A stretch of DNA of 36,752 nucleotides from Mastigamoeba balamuthi (Eukaryota > Evosea > Mastigamoebida > Mastigamoebidae), in contig CACRSC010000110.1 in the NCBI GenBank assembly GCA_902651635.1, positions 92,405 through 129,156 of the forward strand. The letters are read 5' to 3'. The notes under the pieces were generated by a model, which saw nothing but the letters and a program-made list of their open reading frames with translations, made no database searches and was not told where the DNA came from. Made by a program: the position numbers and the translations under genes. The stretch's first letter is position 1; each line of letters starts with the position of its first letter. Of the stretch, positions 18,890 to 31,158 are shown in pieces.

Positions 18890-21800
18890 GTTGCCAGAGA
18901 TGAAGGATGACGACAGCTGCAATGGCAACCGAGGCGGTTGGCATGTGGCGTGAAGACACACCAGCCGCACTCTCAATGCTGGAACTTCCGGCAATGGGGT
19001 TCAACCTGGAGCCACTGGCACCAGAGCGGCTTGTGCTTCTGCCATTGCTCGTGCTTGCACCCGACGGCATGCTCGTCTCGCTGTGGTGGCTGGGCGAACC
19101 CGAGACGGTGAAGTTGATGCTGTGCTCCAGGGCGTAAATCCTGCCCACAGTGCTCCTCACCATCACTGCTGGCTTAAAGGTTCCTGTCTTGGTGTACGTG
19201 TGTGTGGCATGGCCTCCATACGCTGTAGGAAATGGCATTAGCTGATTTTATCAATGAAAATGAGCCCACGATAGCTTGTGATGTTGTCGTCGCTGTCACC
19301 CCAGATGATCATCACCTCCGACGCCGCGAACTTGCTGTCGCTGATCTTCACGTCAATCGCACGTACGCTGTCGCTGCCGCTGCCTGTGACGGTGTAGCTC
19401 GCAGGCCTTGATGACAGCAGGAGACTCAAGATGTTCCTGATGAATGGCGTCCTGGTCTCGGCTGGCATGTCCTCCAGTCCCAGTGATGACACGGCGCATG
19501 CCGAGTGGAACGACTCGCTTGAGGGAATCTCCAGCTTGACGAGGGCCTTGGCAATCACATACATGGAGTTCGAGCCAGGGGATGTCAGCAGAGGCACGTC
19601 CCTCAGATCGACCTGAGGGAAGGCTTCGAGCATTCTCAGCGTTCGGTTCTGGGACAGTTTGAAGTGAAGGCCCTGGAATGCAGCTGGGGCCACTGCGTGA
19701 GACACCACCTCCCCAATTTTCGTCTTCAGAGCAACCTTGGCGCCGCAGATATTGGAGAAGGTGGTCATAGCGGCGCCCCACACCTGAGTCACTGCCCCGC
19801 CCATCGTGACCACTGCAGTGCCCTCGTTTGCCACAGCGGCCATGTCGGAAAGGCCCTCAAACGCGAGGTCTTCGTCATATACGGTGTTGCCTGTGACGAC
19901 GGCGACCACCTTGTACCTCCGGAAAAGCAGGTCTTTAGGCAGCCAGAGCTCGGCGACAGAGCAGTTGAGAGACTCGTAGATACGCGTGGTCAAGCCAATA
20001 GCAGTGAATGCCTCCTGATACACGTTTGACACGTCTGGCAGCTCGCTATTGCAATTGCTGCCGTCGAGGTCCACGATGAGCACGTCCTCTGCTCTGGGCA
20101 GCACAGCCCGTGCCCACACAGGCGCGTGGCCCACCACCGCCCCGTTGCTCCTCACCATCAGGTGCGCCATGTAATCCTGGTTCGCGCTCCCCATGAACGT
20201 CACGTTGAACGTGACCGTCTGCCCAGCGGCCATGGCGTCCACGGTGGCCGGGGACACGGAGAAGCTGAGGTGAGTGGTGTTGTACAGCGCAGAGCCGGCG
20301 ATGGGGACGAAGGACAGCTCGACGTTGGAGAGAGCCGTGTAGGCCTCGATGGCGAGGGCGAGCTGGTGGTGCCTGCCGACCTCGACAACAGAGAAGCTGA
20401 GGGCCTGAGGCTCCATGAACACTCTGGGGTCGAGTGCTGCGCTTGCCACCACCCTCCCGGCTCCCGTGTCCAGGGGCGATGCCATGACAGTGCGCTTGGC
20501 GTCGAGAGCGACGTCGATGGTGGAGGTTGTCATGAGGGCGCTCTTGACCTCAGTTGCCGTGAACTCGGGATGCCTCTGCCGGATCAGCGCAGCGATGCCA
20601 GCGACGTGCGGACAGGCCATCGACGTCCCCGAGGAAATTCCGTAGCCAAAGTGCTTCTGCACCCCCTCGCCAATGCCGAAGCCCTGAGCCACGATGCTGA
20701 AACCTGGTGCAGCTACGTCAATACCGATGCCCATGTCCGTAGACGGGCCGCGGCTGCTGAAGTCCGCCAGAACGTCCTGCGTCTCGGGGCCGGAGAAGAG
20801 CTGAATCGCAACGGGCAGCTCGGGAGTCGTCTGCAGCATATGGAGCAGCATGCGACCCCCGTCGCTGCTGATTCTCGCAAGGGCGAGCCCGCGGCTGTCG
20901 CTGAAGAAGACGAACATGGTGTCGCCATTGATGACGATGATAGACGTCGCCCCCGCGTCGGCCACGTTGTCGATCTTGGTCTGCAGCTGGCACGAGCCTC
21001 TGAACACCAGGACGGCCCTGCCCGTGTAGTTCTTGCCCTCGAGCGGCTTGCACGCGTAGCTGTTGTTGAACTGCGGGCCAACAGCCGTCATCCAGCTCCC
21101 CAGAGTCGCCGTTGCCAGCTGGACGTCGACCTTTGTCGAGCTGAGGGACGCGTTGGGGAAGATCGTCTGCCAGGCGGGCTTCGTCGCGATGCCGAGCCAC
21201 GAGGCCTTGTTGGTCGTCGAGGCCGCCACGCGGATTCCGGTGGGGTCCGGGTGGTCCATGGTCATCGGCAAAGGCCCGTCGTTGCCCACAGCGAAGACGA
21301 CAACGACGTTGTGGTCGAGTGTCGCGCGGCGGCAGAACAGCGAGATGAGGCCCTGGCTGTCCTCCACACCACCGCCACCCCACGAGTTGCTGATGACCTG
21401 GGCACCGTCACGGACTGCGTCCTCCAGCGCCTGCAGGATCTCGACGGTGCGTCCGCCTGCCTGCTGCCTGAAGGTCTCTGAGCAAATACGCTGAGCCCTG
21501 GTGATCCCTTACCCCTCTGTCCCCGCGTAGAAGACCTTGTAGTTCATGACCCACGCGTGCGGCGCCATACCACTGATGTTACGAGGACCCTCGGCTGTCT
21601 CAATCGTCACGGGGACACCAGCCGCTGTCGATGTTGTGCTGTGGGATTTCTGTTAGCAAACTCCAATTGCGGTCTGTGGGGCGCACTGGACACCGTGTGA
21701 GTCCTCGAGGGAACCAGGCCAGCTGTGCGCGCTGTCCTCGGCCGGAGGCGTGCTTGGGTCGGCGTAGAACCGCGAGACGACGATCTTGCCGTTGCAGTTG

Positions 21801-22438
21801 TCTGTCTCGCCGAGGCCGGGGGCGGGGATGTCGTGGGGCCACGCGAAGCCGGCGCCCGACATCATGGGGACGTCCTTGCTGGTGCCCCCGTCCACCACCG
21901 CCACCTTCACCCCCTCCCCGGCCCTCCGGGGCAGCAGCTCCCCCCACGCCGCAGGCAGCCCCACCAGGGGCCCCGACGCGAAGAGGGTCTGGTGGTGCTG
22001 GGCGTCGGGCCATGCGTTGACGACGCCGGGCAGCGACCGCATGCGCTCCACCACGTGCTCCGTCTCGCTGCCCTCGGCCACCTCCACAGCCACCGCGTTC
22101 AGCACGGTCGTGAACCGCGCCTCCCGCCTGCCGCCACGCTCCAGCAGAGACTCGGACAACACCAGCCCGTTGCGCCTGTGGTGCAGTCAGTCAAGTATGC
22201 GTTAGCCGAAAATGAAACACGGTGTCGGTGCGGTGCAGGCGTGTGCGCACTTGGCGGAGCCGAGGAAGCGGTCCTGAATGGCGCGAGCTGCAGAGGAGCG
22301 GTCTGAGCGGGTGAGGCCTGCTGGGGGGTCCTCGAGCTGCACGATGACACGCCTGGCCCCGTTGCCGCTGGCTGCAGTCAAGGCCACGACGGCAGCGACG
22401 ATAACTGCGAGACGCTGCACAGAGAAACGGGCCCTCAT
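18885..22438 (-). CDS. subtilase S2 (peptidase S8)
   Basis: Minus-strand exons in order of translation: 22251-22438, 21687-22175, 21513-21638, 19270-21467 and 18885-19222; introns of 75, 48, 45 and 47 nt in phases 2,2,2,1 (1112 aa). It has a signal peptide (VIVAAVVALTAASG), an I9-like propeptide, Asp158 (VVDGGTSKDVP), His223 (HGVH), Asn in AVGNDGP and Ser550 (GTSMACPHVAG), with a PA insert around NNSYACKPLEGKNYTG. After the beta-rich region come a TKTGTFKPAVMVRSTVG block, a Ser/Gly-rich stalk and a hydrophobic end (TASVAIAAVVILHLW), suggesting a GPI-anchored surface enzyme. It is the only inverted member and the closest relative of the relic at 889-1264. All active-site residues are intact. 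Confidence 0.92.
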
Positions 22439-23428
22439 TGCCCTGCCGTGTTGATCTGTTCCTGGATGTGAGGATTCTGCCGGCTATCTTAACACCGCTC
22501 GTGCAGCCAACCGCCGTTGCTATTTGTCGCGCAACGCAAATGCGGTGTCCCCTTACGAGTCTTTCCCCCAGAACTGCTCTTCTGGTTTTCTTCCGGAGAA
22601 TGAAATGGTGCATTGTCCACTCGGATAGTTCCTTTTCCGGTACAGGGTGCATTCTTTTTTCTGGTGTGACCTTTAAACCCTCTCAGTGCAAGGCCCGAGT
22701 ACACATACTGGACATAGAGTTCGTTGGCTGCCTTGTTTCGGCTGAGGTAGAGGGAATTTGTGGACAATTAGCTCCGAGAGACCAGACAGGAAAGTGTGCG
22801 AAAACTGGGTGGAAAAACAGGGTGGCACGTCGTGTCTCCTGCAGCAACGCATCGGTGGTTGCATTACGGAAGAGTGCAGCGATCAAATCGAACCACAAAT
22901 AGTAGGATGTCTCGCCCCATCGCCGGCTCTGTGTTTTCAGCACCACACACCTCAGCTCCACTGTGTCCCCAACCGTGGACGCCATGGCTGCCGGGGCAGA
23001 CGACGAGGTCCAGTGGCGTTCGTGGGGAGCGAGAGTCAGGACCACGTGGCGTAAGTGCCTCAGCTTTTGGTTTGCCGATTTGTTCAGCGGAACGCAGTTT
23101 CACATCAGAAGGTGCACTTGAAAATGCCAACGCGTGGTGGACAATGCGAACACATTTTCTCTTGTTTTGTAACCAGGAAATACTACAGACCCGCTGGGGG
23201 AGAATCAGTCTGTGGGCAAGGCACAGAAGGAGACTCTGCCCGCTCAGTTTCCCACCGAATCTCAAACGCGCCTTTGGGTGACACCTCCAAGCAGGAAATA
23301 ATACAATCGTTCACGATATACTCACAAAAGAAGCTCAATTCAGATACACAACGCGGGACCCCACTTCTGGTTATTAGGCCCAACAGTAGCGTATCCCACA
23401 GAAAGAGCACGGTTATTCGTACACAACG
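22439..23428. promoter_or_regulatory. divergent upstream region of S2 and S3
   Basis: These 990 bases separate the starts of S2 (minus) and S3 (plus) and should hold both promoters. GTGGACAAT occurs three times: 22760-22768 and 23137-23145 on plus, and 22612-22620 on minus. A fourth copy lies upstream of S4 (27307-27315). A 120-aa minus-strand frame (22683-23045) overlaps the subtilase relic described separately, so I do not treat it as a gene. No TATA box or other named element is evident. Confidence 0.4.
22881..23058 (+). pseudogene. subtilase exon-4 fragment (relic)
   Basis: The plus strand here matches part of exon 4 of the S2-S5 genes (compare 34390-34590 in S5). Shared stretches include CCCCATCGCCGGCTCTG, CACCTCAGCT, GTGTCCCC, CCGTGGACGCCATGGC and GGGGAGCG, in the same order and roughly the same spacing. 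In intact genes this encodes the PIAGSALYNTTHLS to MAAGQ region. Small indels destroy the frame. CpGs are mostly kept, unlike the relic at 889-1264. No flanking exon is detectable. It is a leftover of another copy between S2 and S3. Confidence 0.75.
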
Positions 23429-26400
23429 ATGAGAGCACCACACTCGTTACTTCGCGTGACAGCAGTCATTGCTGCTGTTCTTGCTCTGGCTGCCCACGGG
23501 TCCAAGCGGGTCATAGTGCAGCTCGAGGACCCCCCGGCTGGCCTCACCCGCTCCGACCGCTCCTCTGCGGCTCGTGCCATCCAGGACCGCTTCCTCAACT
23601 CCTTCAAGTGCTTCCCCACCGCACCCACTTTTATTGAACACTAAAACTGCACCCTTCCAGGCGTGATGGGGGAATTACTCTATCCGAGTCGCTGGTGGAG
23701 CGTGGCGGCAGGCGGGAGGCTCGGTTCACGGCCGTGCTGAACGCGGTGGCGGTGGAGGTCGCTGAGGGCAGCGAGACGGAGCACGTGGTGCAGCGCATGC
23801 GGTCGCTGCCCGGCGTCGTCAACGCATGGCCCGACGCCCAGCACCGCCAGACCCTCTTCGCGTCGGGGCCCCTGGTGGGGCTGCCTGCGGCGTGGGGGGA
23901 GCTGCTGCCCCGGAGGGCCGGGGAGGGGGTGAAGGTGGCGGTGGTGGACGGGGGCACCAGCAAGGACGTCCCCATGATGTCGGGCGCTGGCTTCGCGTGG
24001 CCCCACGACATCCCCGCCCCCGGCCTCGGCGAGACAGACAACTGCAACGGCAAGATCGTCGTCTCGCGGTTCTACGCCGATCCAAGCACACCTCCGGCTG
24101 CGGACAGCACGCACAGCTGGCCTGGGCCCCGTGACAACTCCCACGGAGTGCAGTACGTGCAATGCCCACGTATCGGTAGGCTGCATTCGACTGACATCAT
24201 TTTTCAGCACAACATCGACGGCAGCAGGAGTCCCGGTGACGATCAAGACTGCCGAAGGCGCTAGGAACATCAGCGGGATGGCACCGTTCGCATGGGTCAT
24301 GAACTACAAGGTCTTCTACATCAACAATGCGGGGTGAGTCAGCTCGGCAGGGTCTTACTTCTGACTTGAAGGCGCCTGATTCAGCAAGACAGCGGGTGGC
24401 GGGACCGTCGAGATCCTGCAGGCGCTGGAGGACGCTGTACTCAACGGCGCTGCTGTCATCAGCAACTCGTGGGCATCGAGAACGATGGAGGACAGCCAGA
24501 GCCCCATCTCGGTGTTCTGCACTCGGGCGACTCTGCAGCACAACGTAGTCTTTGTCTTCGCTGCTGGCAACAGCGGGCCGATGCTGACCACGATGGACCA
24601 CCCAGAGACCACTAGCATCCGCGTAGCAGCTTCGTCCACAGCCAAGAAGTCTTGGATTGGCATCGCGACTCGCCCCAGTTTGCAGACGCTCTTCCCCAAT
24701 GCGTCTCTCGAATCGAACATGGTCAACATCCAGAAGCCGTCGGCCGCGACGCAGGGCTGGATATCCGCGGTGGCCCCGCAGTTCAACAATAGCTACGGCT
24801 GCGAGAGACTCGAGGGCAAGAATTACACAGGAAAGGCCGTCGTGGTTCGCTATGGAGTGTGCTATAACCAGGTGCAGATGGACAACTTGGCGGCAGCTGG
24901 GGCATCGGCGATAATCGTTGTCAGCGGTTTTGAGGCGCCGGCTTCCATTTTCGTCACCGAGGACTACGGCCTGGCAATCGTTGGAATCGTGCGCAGCGGG
25001 GGCGACATGCTGCTCAAAATGCTACAAAGCACAAACGACGTTTCTGTCTCCTTCGAGCTCTTCTCGGGATCTAGCGCAAGCGACGTCATCGCCGACTTCA
25101 GCAGCCGCGGGCCGTCAACTGACATGAACGTTGGCATCGATGTGTCTGCCCCGGGACAAACAATCGTGGCTCAGGGCTACGGCAACGGGAACGGAGTGCA
25201 GAAGCACTTTGGGTTCGGAATATCATCGGGGACGTCGATGGCATGCCCCCACGTCGCTGGCATCGCAGCACTGATCAAGCAGAGGCACCCCGAGTTCACG
25301 GCTGCAGAGGTCAAGAGCGCCCTCATGACAACCTCCACCATCGACGTCGCCCTCGACGCCAGCCGCACCGTCATGGCGTCGCCCCTGGACACGGGGGCCG
25401 GGAGGGTGGTGGCGAGCGCAGCGCTCGACCCCACCGTGTTCATGCAGCCCCAGGCCCTCAGCTTCGCCGTCGTCGAGGTCGGCAGGCGCCACCAGCTCGC
25501 CATCGCCATCAAGGCCTACACGGCCCTCTCCAACGTCAAGCTGTCCTTTGCCCCCATCGCCGGCTCAGCGCTGTACAACACCACGCACCTCAGCTTCTCC
25601 GTGTCCCCGGCCACCGTGGACACCATGGGCGCCGGGAAGACGACCACGTTCACCGTGACGTTCATGGGAAGCGCAAACCAGGATTACATGGCGCACCTGA
25701 TGGTGAGGAGCAACGGGGCGGTGGTGGGCCACGCGCCTGTGTGGGCACGGGCTGTGCTGCCCAGGGCAGAGGACGTGCTCATCGTGGACCTCGACGGCAG
25801 CAGCTGCGTCAGTGAGCTGCCCGATGTGTCACACGTGTACCAGGAGGCCTTTAGGGGTGCTGGGTACACCACAAGCATGTTCATTCCCAACTGCTCCCTG
25901 TATGACTATGCATTCCCCGAGGACATGATGTACCGCAGCTACAAGGCAATAGCAGTGGTCCTTGGCAATACTCTGTACGACATGCCCTATGTGGGTACAG
26001 GCCTCCAGCAGATGACCGCCATCACCAATCAGGGCACCGCGCTTCTCACCATGGGTGGCGAAGTTCCAGACCTCTGGGCCGCTGAGTCCTCCATATTGTA
26101 TTCCATCTGTGGTTCGTATCTGAGGGACATAAAGGAGGTCTCAGATGTCCACTCGCACGCGGGTGCTCCTGTGGCATTCCAGAACATATCCTTCAGGCTG
26201 CCACAGAACAGAACACTTCAGGAAGTATCACTGTTCCCTTTCTCGCCAATGGTCGATGTACCGCTGCTCGCTTCTCCCGGGTCGGACTCAACGTCGGCAA
26301 TTGCCAAGGCCCTCGTTGAACTGGAGATACCCCCCTACTACTCGTTCCACTCAGCGTGTGCAGTATCGACTCTGGGACTCGAGGACATGCCGGCCGAAGT

Positions 26401-26981
26401 CAGGACGCCGTTCATAAAGAACGTCATGAGCCTTCTGCTGTCGTTGAGGCCAGCGAGCTACACTGTAACAGGCAGCAGAAGCGACAACGACAACGTGCTC
26501 ATGATAAACGTGAAGATCACCGACAGCAAGTTCGCGGCGTCAGAGGTGATGGTCATCTGGGGCGACAGCGACGACAACATCACCAGCTATCGTGCGCTCC
26601 CATCCACCAATGGCGAATCAACTCAGTTGTGTTGCCACAGCGTATGGAGGTCCTGCAGCGCACACGTACACCAAGACAGGGAACTTCAAGCCAGCGGTGA
26701 TGATCAGGAGCACTGTGGGGAGGATCTACGCCCTGGAGCACAGCATCAACTTCACCGTCTCAAGTTCATCAAGCTACCACAGCGAGACTAGCCTCTCATC
26801 GGGTGCCAGCACGAGCACAGAAGGAAGCACCGCCCACTCTGGGAGCACGGGTGCCAGCGGTTCCAGGCCTATTTCCTCTGATGGAAGCTCCAGCGATGAT
26901 AGCGCAGCCAGTGTGTCCTCGCACACTATGCCCTCTGTCGCTGTTGCCATTGCAACCGCCGTCCTCTGGAAACTGATCTAG
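23429..26981 (+). CDS. subtilase S3 (peptidase S8)
   Basis: Exons 23429-23607, 23661-24152, 24208-24333, 24385-26591 and 26641-26981; introns of 53, 55, 51 and 49 nt, phases 2,2,2,1 (1114 aa). Signal peptide LLRVTAVIAAVLALAAHG, then I9-like propeptide, Asp156, His221 (HGVH), Asn in AAGNSGP and Ser550 (GTSMACPHVAG). The PA insert begins near NNSYGCERLEGKNYTG. N-glycosylation sequons are frequent (NNS, NYT, NTT, NIT). The end has TKTGNFKPAVMIRSTVG, a Ser/Thr/Gly-rich stalk and the hydrophobic tail SVAVAIATAVLW, a likely GPI signal. Exon 2 and the middle of exon 4 are nearly identical to S4 and S5, while other parts differ clearly. All catalytic residues are present. Confidence 0.92.
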
Positions 26982-27560
26982 ATCTCGCCCTCGTACTGAA
27001 ATAGCATAAGAACAATGAACAACAACAATTGGGGCATGAGTGATCCCGTCTGACAAGCATAATTTAATGAGGTCTGGCGCCACGTGTTCCACTGCACAGA
27101 TCAGATGGAAGTTCTAACACCCATTTGAATTCCTGTCGGGGAACCCACTACTGCGTGCTCAGACTTTGTTGCATGATAACACTGAATCTCACTAGTTTAT
27201 TTTCGTCCACTCCGACACGATTAATGTACACTGCCGCCGAGTGCCCTAGGGCAGATAGGGATGTCATTGCTCAGCGGAATCACCAAGATGGCACAGCCAA
27301 CGGCGAGTGGACAATTCTTAAGCCAGGAAATCCGTGCGACAGTTAGATTTGCGCTGAGGAAATGAAGAAGACACAGCATTTGCTTTTTACACCCATCGGC
27401 TCAGTTTTCTACAGAATATCAGCATGAACACGCCTATGTCGAATGAAGACATATTCTGCCTTCCCAATCCGTGAAAACCAATCAGAAGGGGTTTTCGTGA
27501 GTGGCCTGCGACTGGCACGCCAAGGCACAGCCAAGAGCTCATTACGTATTGAAGCCAACG
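26982..27560. other. intergenic upstream of S4
   Basis: AT-richer spacer with no gene visible. It holds GTGGACAAT at 27307-27315, the motif also found three times between S2 and S3. I see no clear AATAAA for S3 and no relic sequence. Confidence 0.4.
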
Positions 27561-30500
27561 ATGAGTGCACCGCACATTGTACTTTGCCTTGCAGCAATCG
27601 CTGCCGCGGTCGTCGCGGAGGCTGCATCACACGGCGATGCGCCCAGGCGTGTAATCGTGCAACTTGAGGACCCCCCGGCTGGCCTCACCCGCTCAGACCG
27701 CTCCTCCACTGCTCGCGCCATCCAAGACCACTTCCTCGCATCCGTCAAGTGCGCACACGCCGCACACGCACCCACACCAATTTCAGTTCTCCCGCAGAGT
27801 GTTGTCTGTCGGAGCTCACCAAACAAACCGAATCGCACGGATGCAGACGCAGCGGGCTGGTGCTGTCCGAGTCTCTGCTCGAGCGTGGCGGCAGGCGGGA
27901 GGCGCGGTTCACGACCGTGCTGAACGCGGTGGCTGTGGAGGTGGCCGAGGGCAGCGAGACGGAGCACGTGGTGGAGCGCATGCGGTCGCTGCCCGGCGTC
28001 GTCAACGCATGGCCCGACGCCCAGCACCGCCAGACCCTCTTCGCCTCGGGGCCCCTGGTGGGGCTGCCTGCGGCGTGGGGGGAGCTGCTGCCCCGGAGGG
28101 CCGGGGAGGGGGTGAAGGTGGCGGTGGTGGACGGGGGCACCAGCAAGGACGTCCCCATGATGTCGGGCGCTGGCTTCGCGTGGCCCCACGACATCCCCGC
28201 CCCCGGCCTCGGCGAGACCGACAACTGCAACGGCAAGATCGTCGTCTCGCGGTTCTACGCCGACCCAAGCACGCCTCCGGCCGAGGGGAGCGCGCACAGC
28301 TGGCCTGGGCCCCGCGATGGTTCTCACGGCGTTCAGTAAGATGATTGAGCAACGTAACAACATCTCAAAGCACCTACAGCACGTCATCGACCGCATCCGG
28401 AGTCCCGGTAACAATAGATACTGCAGAGGGCACGAGGAACATCAGCGGGATGGCGCCACACGCGTGGGTCATGAACTACAAGGTCTTCTACACATCTGAC
28501 GATGGGTGGGTATCAGGCAGAGTCTCATTCTCAATGTAACGCCTGCGGATAGACGCCAGGCTGGAGGAAAAACTGTTGAGATACTGCAGGCGCTGGAGGA
28601 CGCTGTTCTCAACGGCGCGCAGGTCATCAGTAACTCGTGGGGCTCGAGTCCTATGGAAGATAGCCGGAGCCCCATCTCGATGTTCTGCACTCGAGCTACG
28701 CTGCATCACGATGTGGTTTTCGTCTTCTCCGCGGGCAACTTCGGACCCCTGCTGACGACGATGGACCACCCAGAGACCACCAGCATTCGCGTCGCAGCCT
28801 CAACAATAGCCAAGCAGTCGTGGCTTGGGGTCGCAACGCGCCCTGCATGGCAGCCGCTCTTCTCCAATGTGTCTCTCCAGTCAAACATTGTCGTCGTTCA
28901 AAGGAGACCTTCCACGGCCAAAGCCTGGACGACAGCGTCTGCCCCGCAGTTCAACAACAGTTACGGGTGCAAGCGACTCGAGGGCAAGAACTACACTGCC
29001 AAGGTTATCCTGATTCGCGACGGGTACTGCGATACGCAGACCAAGATCGACAACGTGGCAGCGTCGGGGGCATCGGGGATCCTCATCATTAACTATTTGG
29101 ACATGATCTTCTCCAGCTGGTTTGATGACGACCGTGGGATTGCAGTCGCGGGCATCGGACGCACCGGGGGCAACCTGCTGCTCAAAATGACCGAAAGCAC
29201 TCCGGAGTTCTCCCTCTCCTTCGAGCTCTTCTCCGGTCCCAACACAGGAGACCTCATCACCGACTTCAGCAGCCGCGGGCCGTCAACTGACATGGGCATC
29301 GGCATCGACGTGGCAGCCCCGGGGCACACGATCGTGGCTCAGGGCTATGGCACTGGGAGCGGCATGCAGAAGCACTTTGGGTTCGGTGCTGTGTCTGGGA
29401 CGTCGATGGCGTGCCCTCATGTGTCGGGAATCGCTGCACTGATCAGGCAGAGGCACCCCGAGTTCACGGCTGCAGAGGTCAAGAGCGCCCTCATGACAAC
29501 CTCCACCATCGACGTCGCTCTCGACGCCAGCCGCACCGTCATGGCGTCGCCTCTGGACACGGGAGCCGGGAGGGTGGTGGCGAGCGCAGCGCTCGACCCC
29601 ACCGTGTTCATGCAGCCCCAGGCCCTCAGCTTCTCTGTTGTCGACGTCGGCAGGCGCCACCAGCTCGCCCTCGCCATCAAGGCCTACACCGCCCTCCCCA
29701 ACGTCTCCCTCTCCTTCGTCCCCATCGCCGGCTCCACGTTGTACAACACCACGCACCTCAGCTTCTCCGTGTTCCCAGCCACCGTGGACGCCATGGCCGC
29801 CGGGCAGACGACTACGTTCAACGTGACGTTCATGGGAAGCGCAAACCGGGATTACGTTGCGCACCTGATGGTGAGGAGCAACGGGGCGGTGGTGGGCCAC
29901 GCGCCAGTGTGGGCACGGGCTGTGCTGCCCAGGGCAGAGGACGTGCTCATCGTGGACCTCGACGGCAGCAACTGCTACAGTGACCTGCCCGACGTATCAC
30001 ACGTGTACCAGAAGGCATTCACAGACGCTGGCTTCACGTCCAGTGTCTACACCATTCCAAACTGCACGACTGGCACGCTGGCATTCCCCGAGGACATGAT
30101 GTACCACAGCTATAAGGCAATCTCCGTTGTTACTGGCAGCTCGTCGTATAACATGCCATGGGTGTTCGACAGCCTATTGAAGATGACCGCAATCACAAAC
30201 CAGGGCACCGTGCTCGTCACGATGGGGGGTGCAGTTCCCGACCTGTGGAGCCTCGCATCTGGCACATTCTCCATTCTCTGTGGGGCACAATTCACGTCGA
30301 CCACCGAAGCCTCCCATATCCGGTCGCACCCGACTGCTCCCGCAGCGTTCCGTGATTTGGTATTTAGACTTCAGCAGAACAGAACAATGTACGAGATGGC
30401 CGCCTATCCTATATATCCTTTTCTGGACGTGCCCCTGCTCTCAGTCTCTGGCTCCGATCCAACGGCAGCCATAGCCAAGGCCCTTGTCAAGCAGGAGATG

Positions 30501-31158
30501 CCTCCCTACAACTCGTTCCACTCAGCATGTGCCGTGTCGACTCTGGGACTCGAGGACATGCCAGCCGAGACCAGGACGCCATTCATCAAGAACGTCATGA
30601 GTCTCCTGCTGTCGTCAAGGCCTGCGAGCTACACCGTCACAAGCAGCGGCAGTGATGGCGTGCACACACTCGATGTGAAGATCAGCGACAGCAAGTTCGC
30701 GGCGTCGGAGGTGATGGTCATCTGGGGTGACAGCGACGACAACATCACCAGCTATCGTGGGCTCACATTCAATTATATCATCAGCTTATGACTTTCCTAC
30801 AGCGTATGGAGGCCATGCCACACACACGTACTTTAAGACAGGAAGCTTCAAGCCGGCGGTGATGGTGAGAAGCACTGTGGGGAAGATCTACGCTCTGGAG
30901 CACAGCATCAACTTTACTGTCTCGGGTTCTGCGAGCTACCATAGCGAGATAAGCCTTTCGGGAGCAAGTACAAGCACAGGGAGAAGCACAGGCTACTCTG
31001 GGAGCGAGGGTGCCAGTGGTTCCATGCCGAAACCTGCTGACGGAAGCGACTCACATGTGGCACTTTCAAGCGCAACACATGCCACCAGCTTGTCGACGTG
31101 CACCGTGCCTGTTACATACATTGTTGTTGCCACTGTTCTCATCTGCACTTCATGGTAG
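27561..31158 (+). CDS. subtilase S4 (peptidase S8)
   Basis: Exons 27561-27748, 27847-28335, 28380-28505, 28553-30756 and 30803-31158; introns of 98, 44, 47 and 46 nt, phases 2,2,2,1 (1120 aa). The acceptor at 27846 is preferred because it gives the family reading K-R-x-G before LVLSESL. Signal peptide around HIVLCLAAIAAAVVAEA; Asp158, His223 (HGVH), Asn in SAGNFGP and Ser552 (GTSMACPHVSG). The PA insert starts at NNSYGCKRLEGKNYTA. The C-terminal part carries FKTGSFKPAVMVRSTVG, a Ser/Gly stalk and a hydrophobic tail (VPVTYIVVATVLICTSW). Exon 2 is almost identical to S5, and the identity runs 14 bases into intron 2. An in-frame ATG at 27501 exists, but the one at 27561 gives a proper signal peptide. 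Confidence 0.92.

Noticed and set aside
20126-21481. 451-aa open frame on the plus strand opposite S2 exon 4
   Set aside because: It is the antisense shadow of a well-supported protease exon. GC-rich codons leave few stops in the other frames. Its composition (His, Arg, Ala, Val) is typical of such shadows.
22683-23045. 120-aa minus-strand frame in the S2-S3 spacer
   Set aside because: Much of it is antisense to the subtilase exon-4 relic, and it has no recognisable domain or splice partner.
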